Shown here: one piece after another, positions 60,995-64,000 of the stretch
Position numbering within the stretch: position 1 is the stretch's first letter
Layout of the letters: each line of letters begins with the position of its first letter
Source: Actinomycetaceae bacterium
GTDB lineage: Bacteria > Actinomycetota > Actinomycetes > Actinomycetales > Actinomycetaceae
Assembly: GCA_028724265.1 (NCBI GenBank)
Contig: JAQYDG010000004.1
Coordinates: 124,001-188,000 of the forward strand
Length of the DNA: 64,000 nt
Direction of reading: 5' to 3'
The notes under the pieces: generated by a model
Told to the model about the DNA's origin: nothing
Database searches by the model: none
What the model saw: only the letters and a program-made list of their open reading frames with translations
Made by a program: the position numbers and the translations under genes

Positions 60995-63394
60995 TTAGGC
61001 GTCGTGATCTGCGCTTTCACCAGATTCGTTGCCCGCGTGAGCACTAGTACTTTCGCTCTTATCGCCCTGCGTGTCCTCCGAGCTGTGACCTTCGTGCGTC
61101 CGGCGGCGTTGACGAGACCCTCGACGCACGGTGCGGCGCCGATCCTTATGCTCGTGCTGGGAATGGTCATCCTGCGCGGATCGATCCGGTGATGCGTCGT
61201 CTGGCTCGCCAGTTTCACCATCGACCACCGCTTGCAGGGAAACCTTCCCGCGCGGATCGATCTGAACAACCTCGACCTCAACCTTATCGCCAACGTTAAG
61301 CACATCCTCCACGGCATCCACACGCTTACCGCCAACCAGCCGGCGAACCTGGGAGATATGAAGCAGACCATCACGCCCTGGAGTGAGAGCGATAAAAGCG
61401 CCGAAACTCGTTGTCTTCACAACGGTTCCCATAAAGCGCTCGCCCTCACGCGGCAGCTGAGGATTGGCGATCGAATTAATCATTTCGCGCGCCGAGTCTG
61501 CGCTCGGGCCGTCATTCGACGCAATATAGACGGTGCCGTCTTCCTCGATAGTGATCTCCGCACCAGTTTCCTCCTGGATTTGCTTGATCATCTTGCCCTT
61601 CGGGCCGATGACCTCGCCAATCTTGTCTGCGGGGATCGCCACGGTAATGATGCGCGGAGCCGTTTCCGCCAACTCGTCAGGGCCAGAAATAGCTGCGTCG
61701 ATAATATCGAGGATCGCAAGGCGAGCATCGTGCGCCTGCGCGAGTGCCCCAGCGAGCACCTGAGCTGGAATGCCGGTGAGCTTGGTATCAAGCTGCAGGG
61801 CTGTCACGTAATCGCGAGTGCCAGCCACCTTGAAATCCATGTCGCCCATCGCGTCTTCGGCGCCAAGGATATCGGTCAGGGTCACATACGCTTGTTGACC
61901 ATCCACCTCGCCTGTGATGAGTCCCATCGCAATTCCGGCAACAGAAGCCTTCAATGGAACGCCAGCATTGTACATACTCATCGTGGAGACGGTGGTGGAA
62001 GCCATCGACGAGGATCCGTTAGATCCCATGGTTTCCGCAACCTGACGAATGGTATACGGGAACTCCTCAACGCTGGGAAGCTGAGATTCCAAAGCCATCT
62101 GAGCCAAGTGCCCGTGCCCGATTTCGCGACGCTTCGGGGAACCGACACGGCCAGTTTCGCCCACGGAGTACGGCGGGAAATTGTAATGCGTAAAGAAACG
62201 ACGATACGTGTACGGAGTCAGGTTATCCAGCTGCATCTCCATTTTGAGCGTGGCCAAAGTGGTCACACCCAGTACTTGAGTTTCTCCGCGTTGGAAAAGA
62301 GCCGAACCGTGCACGCGTGGCAGCACTCCCGCCTGCGCAGTAATCGTACGAATTTCAACGGGCGTACGACCATCCATCCGCTCGCCGGTGCGCAACACGT
62401 GATCGCGCATCATTTGCTTGAACACGTAGTTCACCGCAGCATCGATCTGTGCCTCAGACTCGGGGAATTGCTCAGCCAATGCTTGCTGCGTCTGAGCAAT
62501 GATCTCGCCCAACTTTTCTGAACGCTCCAGCTTATCGACGATACCGAGCAGTGAAGAAAGCGAATCACCCAGATGCTCCCGAACTGCAGCAAGCTGTTCA
62601 TCCGTGTAATCCGGGAACAAAGGATAATCCTTCGTCGCCTTACCACACTCAGCCCGCAGCTTCGCCTGAGCCTCAACAAGCGTGCGGATCACGGGCTTGG
62701 CAGCTTCCATGCCTTGAGCGACCACATCTTCGGTGGGTTTCGTCCCGCCAGCTTTGATGACGTCGTCGGCACCCTCTGGCGCTTGAGCCTCTACCATCAT
62801 GACGGCGACATCGTCACCCACCACACGGCCTGCAATCGCCATGGAGAACGTGGCTCGCTCCAACTCTGCCCACCGAGGGAATGCGACCCACTGCCCGTCG
62901 ATAAGCGCCATACGCGTACCACCAACAGGACCATTAAATGGCAGATCCGTCAGGCTCGTACTCATCGAGGCAGCGTTGATCGCCAGAACGTCATACGCAT
63001 CATCGGGATGCACCGTCAACACCTGCGCGTGAACCTGAACCTCATTGCGCATGCCCTTGATAAAAGCTGGACGTAGTGGACGGTCGATCAGGCGAGCAGC
63101 CAAAATGGCGTCCATGCCTGGCTTCCCTTCCCGCCGGAAGAATCCGCCCGGAATCTTGCCGGCAGCATATGATTTTTCTTCCACATCAACCGTCAGTGGG
63201 AAGAAATCGAAGTGCTCCTTTGGTTCCTTCGATACCGTCGTGGCAGAGAAAACAGTTGTTTCTCCATCCAGATACGCCAGTGCTGCTCCGCCAGCCTGCT
63301 GGGCGAGAACACCAGTCTCAAAACGAATCGTGCGCTTCCCAAAGCTTCCATTGTCGATCACAGCTTCAGAAAAGTGAACATTTGGACCCTCCAA
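60995..63394 (-). CDS. pnp: Polyribonucleotide nucleotidyltransferase
   Basis: Phosphorolytic 3'-5' exoribonuclease (in actinobacteria also called GpsI) of 799 residues. Two RNase PH domains (first from about 10, [11 protein letters not shown]; second near 330-560 with [11 protein letters not shown] and [20 protein letters not shown]) flank a helical linker. The KH domain has [19 protein letters not shown] and the S1 domain [21 protein letters not shown] Ser/Arg/Glu-rich tail of about 60 residues ends it. I chose TTG 63394, since AAGGAGGT lies 6 nt before it and no ATG fits. It follows rpsO by about 150 bp with a terminator between. Confidence 0.97.
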   Translation of the reverse strand: MEGPNVHFSEAVIDNGSFGKRTIRFETGVLAQQAGGAALAYLDGETTVFSATTVSKEPKEHFDFFPLTVDVEEKSYAAGKIPGGFFRREGKPGMDAILAARLIDRPLRPAFIKGMRNEVQVHAQVLTVHPDDAYDVLAINAASMSTSLTDLPFNGPVGGTRMALIDGQWVAFPRWAELERATFSMAIAGRVVGDDVAVMMVEAQAPEGADDVIKAGGTKPTEDVVAQGMEAAKPVIRTLVEAQAKLRAECGKATKDYPLFPDYTDEQLAAVREHLGDSLSSLLGIVDKLERSEKLGEIIAQTQQALAEQFPESEAQIDAAVNYVFKQMMRDHVLRTGERMDGRTPVEIRTITAQAGVLPRVHGSALFQRGETQVLGVTTLATLKMEMQLDNLTPYTYRRFFTHYNFPPYSVGETGRVGSPKRREIGHGHLAQMALESQLPSVEEFPYTIRQVAETMGSNGSSSMASTTVSTMSMYNAGVPLKASVAGIAMGLITGEVDGQQAYVTLTDILGAEDAMGDMDFKVAGTRDYVTALQLDTKLTGIPAQVLAGALAQAHDARLAILDIIDAAISGPDELAETAPRIITVAIPADKIGEVIGPKGKMIKQIQEETGAEITIEEDGTVYIASNDGPSADSAREMINSIANPQLPREGERFMGTVVKTTSFGAFIALTPGRDGLLHISQVRRLVGGKRVDAVEDVLNVGDKVEVEVVQIDPRGKVSLQAVVDGETGEPDDASPDRSAQDDHSQHEHKDRRRTVRRGSRQRRRTHEGHSSEDTQGDKSESTSAHAGNESGESADHDA

Positions 63395-63511
63395 CGGGAC
63401 CTCCTTATTATTTCTTTCTATCTTCTTACCTGCGGCCGTCAGTGATCGCACACACCGCTGCACACATGCGCGTACTCTGTGGATGCCGTCACCGAAGGCC
63501 GCTCATCACGC

Positions 63512-63538
63512 AAAAAGGCGACCTTAAAGGCCGCCTTA
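63512..63538 (-). terminator. Intrinsic terminator/attenuator after rpsO
   Basis: On the minus strand AAGGCGGCC and GGTCGCCTT pair with one mismatch around a short loop and are followed by TTTTTG. It lies 11 nt past the rpsO stop, between rpsO and pnp, where E. coli also has a terminator. Confidence 0.7.
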
Positions 63539-63548
63539 TGTTTCAGTG

Positions 63549-63818
63549 TTAGTGGCGAATACCCAAGCGCGCAATCAATGAACGATAGCGCTCGATATCT
63601 TCGCTGGCCAGATATTTCAGCAAACGCCGGCGCTGGCCAATCAGGAGCATCAAACCACGACGCGAATGGTGATCGTGATGATGCACACGGAAATGCTCTG
63701 TTAACTCGGAAATACGAGCAGTAAGCAGTGCAACCTGAACTTCAGGAGAACCAGTATCGCCCTCATGGGTTGCGTATTCACGAATGATTTCTTGCTTCTT
63801 TTCCTTTGAAAGCGCCAT
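63549..63818 (-). CDS. rpsO: Ribosomal protein S15
   Basis: Small-subunit protein of 89 residues, exactly the family length. Typical blocks are [59 protein letters not shown] and [20 protein letters not shown]. It binds the central domain of 16S rRNA early in 30S assembly. ATG 63818 has AAGGAGCG upstream. The leader contains a perfect 5-bp hairpin that might take part in S15 autoregulation. The order ribF-like, rpsO, pnp is standard. Confidence 0.98.
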   Translation of the reverse strand: MALSKEKKQEIIREYATHEGDTGSPEVQVALLTARISELTEHFRVHHHDHHSRRGLMLLIGQRRRLLKYLASEDIERYRSLIARLGIRH

Positions 63819-63850
63819 GACGCTCCTTTACTTCTCGCTGCACGGAGCCG

Positions 63851-63864
63851 TGAGCATGTGCTCA
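63851..63864 (-). other. Small hairpin in the rpsO leader
   Basis: TGAGC-ATGT-GCTCA is a perfect 5-bp inverted repeat about 33 nt before the rpsO ATG. S15 often represses its own translation through leader structures of no fixed sequence. A role here is inference. Confidence 0.3.
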
Positions 63865-63910
63865 GGCTTGCTTATCCGTGGCCGATCTACGGCACATATA
63901 GTCTAGCAAT

Positions 63911-64000
63911 TCACCCACAAGGACGGAGCAAGCCACGTACGCGAGATTCGTCACCCTCGCGCAGGCGAGCTTGTGCCACGGAAGATCGTTCACTGTGCTG
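63911..64000 (-). CDS. C-terminal fragment, possibly FAD synthetase (RibF-like)
   Basis: An open frame enters from the right edge and stops at 63911 after 29 residues, ending LREGDESRVRGLLRPCG. The pattern SS...R..L.EGD...V..LL(G)RP resembles the end of the RibF adenylyltransferase domain, and ribF is the usual gene before rpsO. If so the protein would end before the riboflavin kinase domain. The motif spacing is one residue off and only 29 residues are visible, so the call is tentative. Confidence 0.35.
   Translation of the reverse strand, partial: QHSERSSVAQARLREGDESRVRGLLRPCG

Noticed and set aside
61232..62521. 429-codon plus-strand frame opposite pnp
   Set aside because: Antisense shadow of PNPase with biased His/Arg/Leu composition and no ribosome site.

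Overview
The window is a stretch of actinobacterial chromosome of moderate GC (roughly mid-50s percent, estimated by eye). The evidence is a complete actinobacterial-type dcw cluster with SepF, YggT and DivIVA next to FtsZ, the order nrdR - SOS membrane protein - lexA, a PAC2-family protein, DUF3040 and DUF3046 proteins, a ClgR-like regulator, HelD, and a two-subunit sortase pilus of the Actinomyces type. The moderate GC, the absence of murE from the cluster and the pilus type suggest Actinomycetaceae (Arcanobacterium/Trueperella-like). This is inference and there is no rRNA to confirm it. I see no tRNA, rRNA, CRISPR array, insertion sequence or prophage.

Layout. 1-23060, all on the minus strand and read right to left: mraZ, rsmH, ftsL, ftsI, murF, mraY, murD, ftsW, murG, murC, ftsQ, ftsZ, sepF, yggT, divIVA, lspA, an RluA-family pseudouridine synthase, dnaE and a malic enzyme cut by the window edge. 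Many genes overlap or abut. A five-copy MraZ box array precedes mraZ, and a perfect 17-bp hairpin separates mraZ from rsmH. 23183-31949: a ChaA-type antiporter, a small alarmone synthetase, DUF3040, PAC2, HelD and an acyl-CoA ligase. 31987-44475: nrdR, an SOS-controlled membrane protein, lexA, dinG, hflX, an RsmC-like methyltransferase, miaA, miaB, recX, recA, DUF3046 and clgR. Three SOS boxes lie between lexA and its divergent neighbour, and one lies in front of recA. 44629-51001: pncC, pgsA, ftsK and RNase J. 51115-58279: an orphan HipA-like kinase, a class C sortase, a shaft pilin and a large tip adhesin. 58673-64000: a GNAT protein, an M16 peptidase, pnp, rpsO and a possible FAD-synthetase tail.

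How the genes work together. The left third makes the peptidoglycan precursor (MurF, MraY, MurD, MurG, MurC), polymerises it at the septum (FtsW, FtsI, FtsQ, FtsL), and positions the ring and poles (FtsZ, SepF, DivIVA). The centre is a DNA-damage module: LexA, RecA, RecX and DinG, with an SOS-induced membrane protein in the syntenic position of ChiZ/DivS that should pause division. The right third combines RNA decay (RNase J, PNPase), chromosome translocation (FtsK) and surface pili.

Most notable: the lexA-divergent protein has no recognisable LysM; LexA has a linker of about 107 residues; MurD and MurF carry lineage-type insertions; several starts look leaderless, with a TANNNT box 6-8 nt upstream; and short degenerate tandem repeats with periods of 14-24 bp recur in control regions and coding sequence. 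No wholly new multi-gene system is evident. The best candidates for undescribed biology are the SOS division-inhibitor variant and the repeat-bearing control region in front of the pilus operon.
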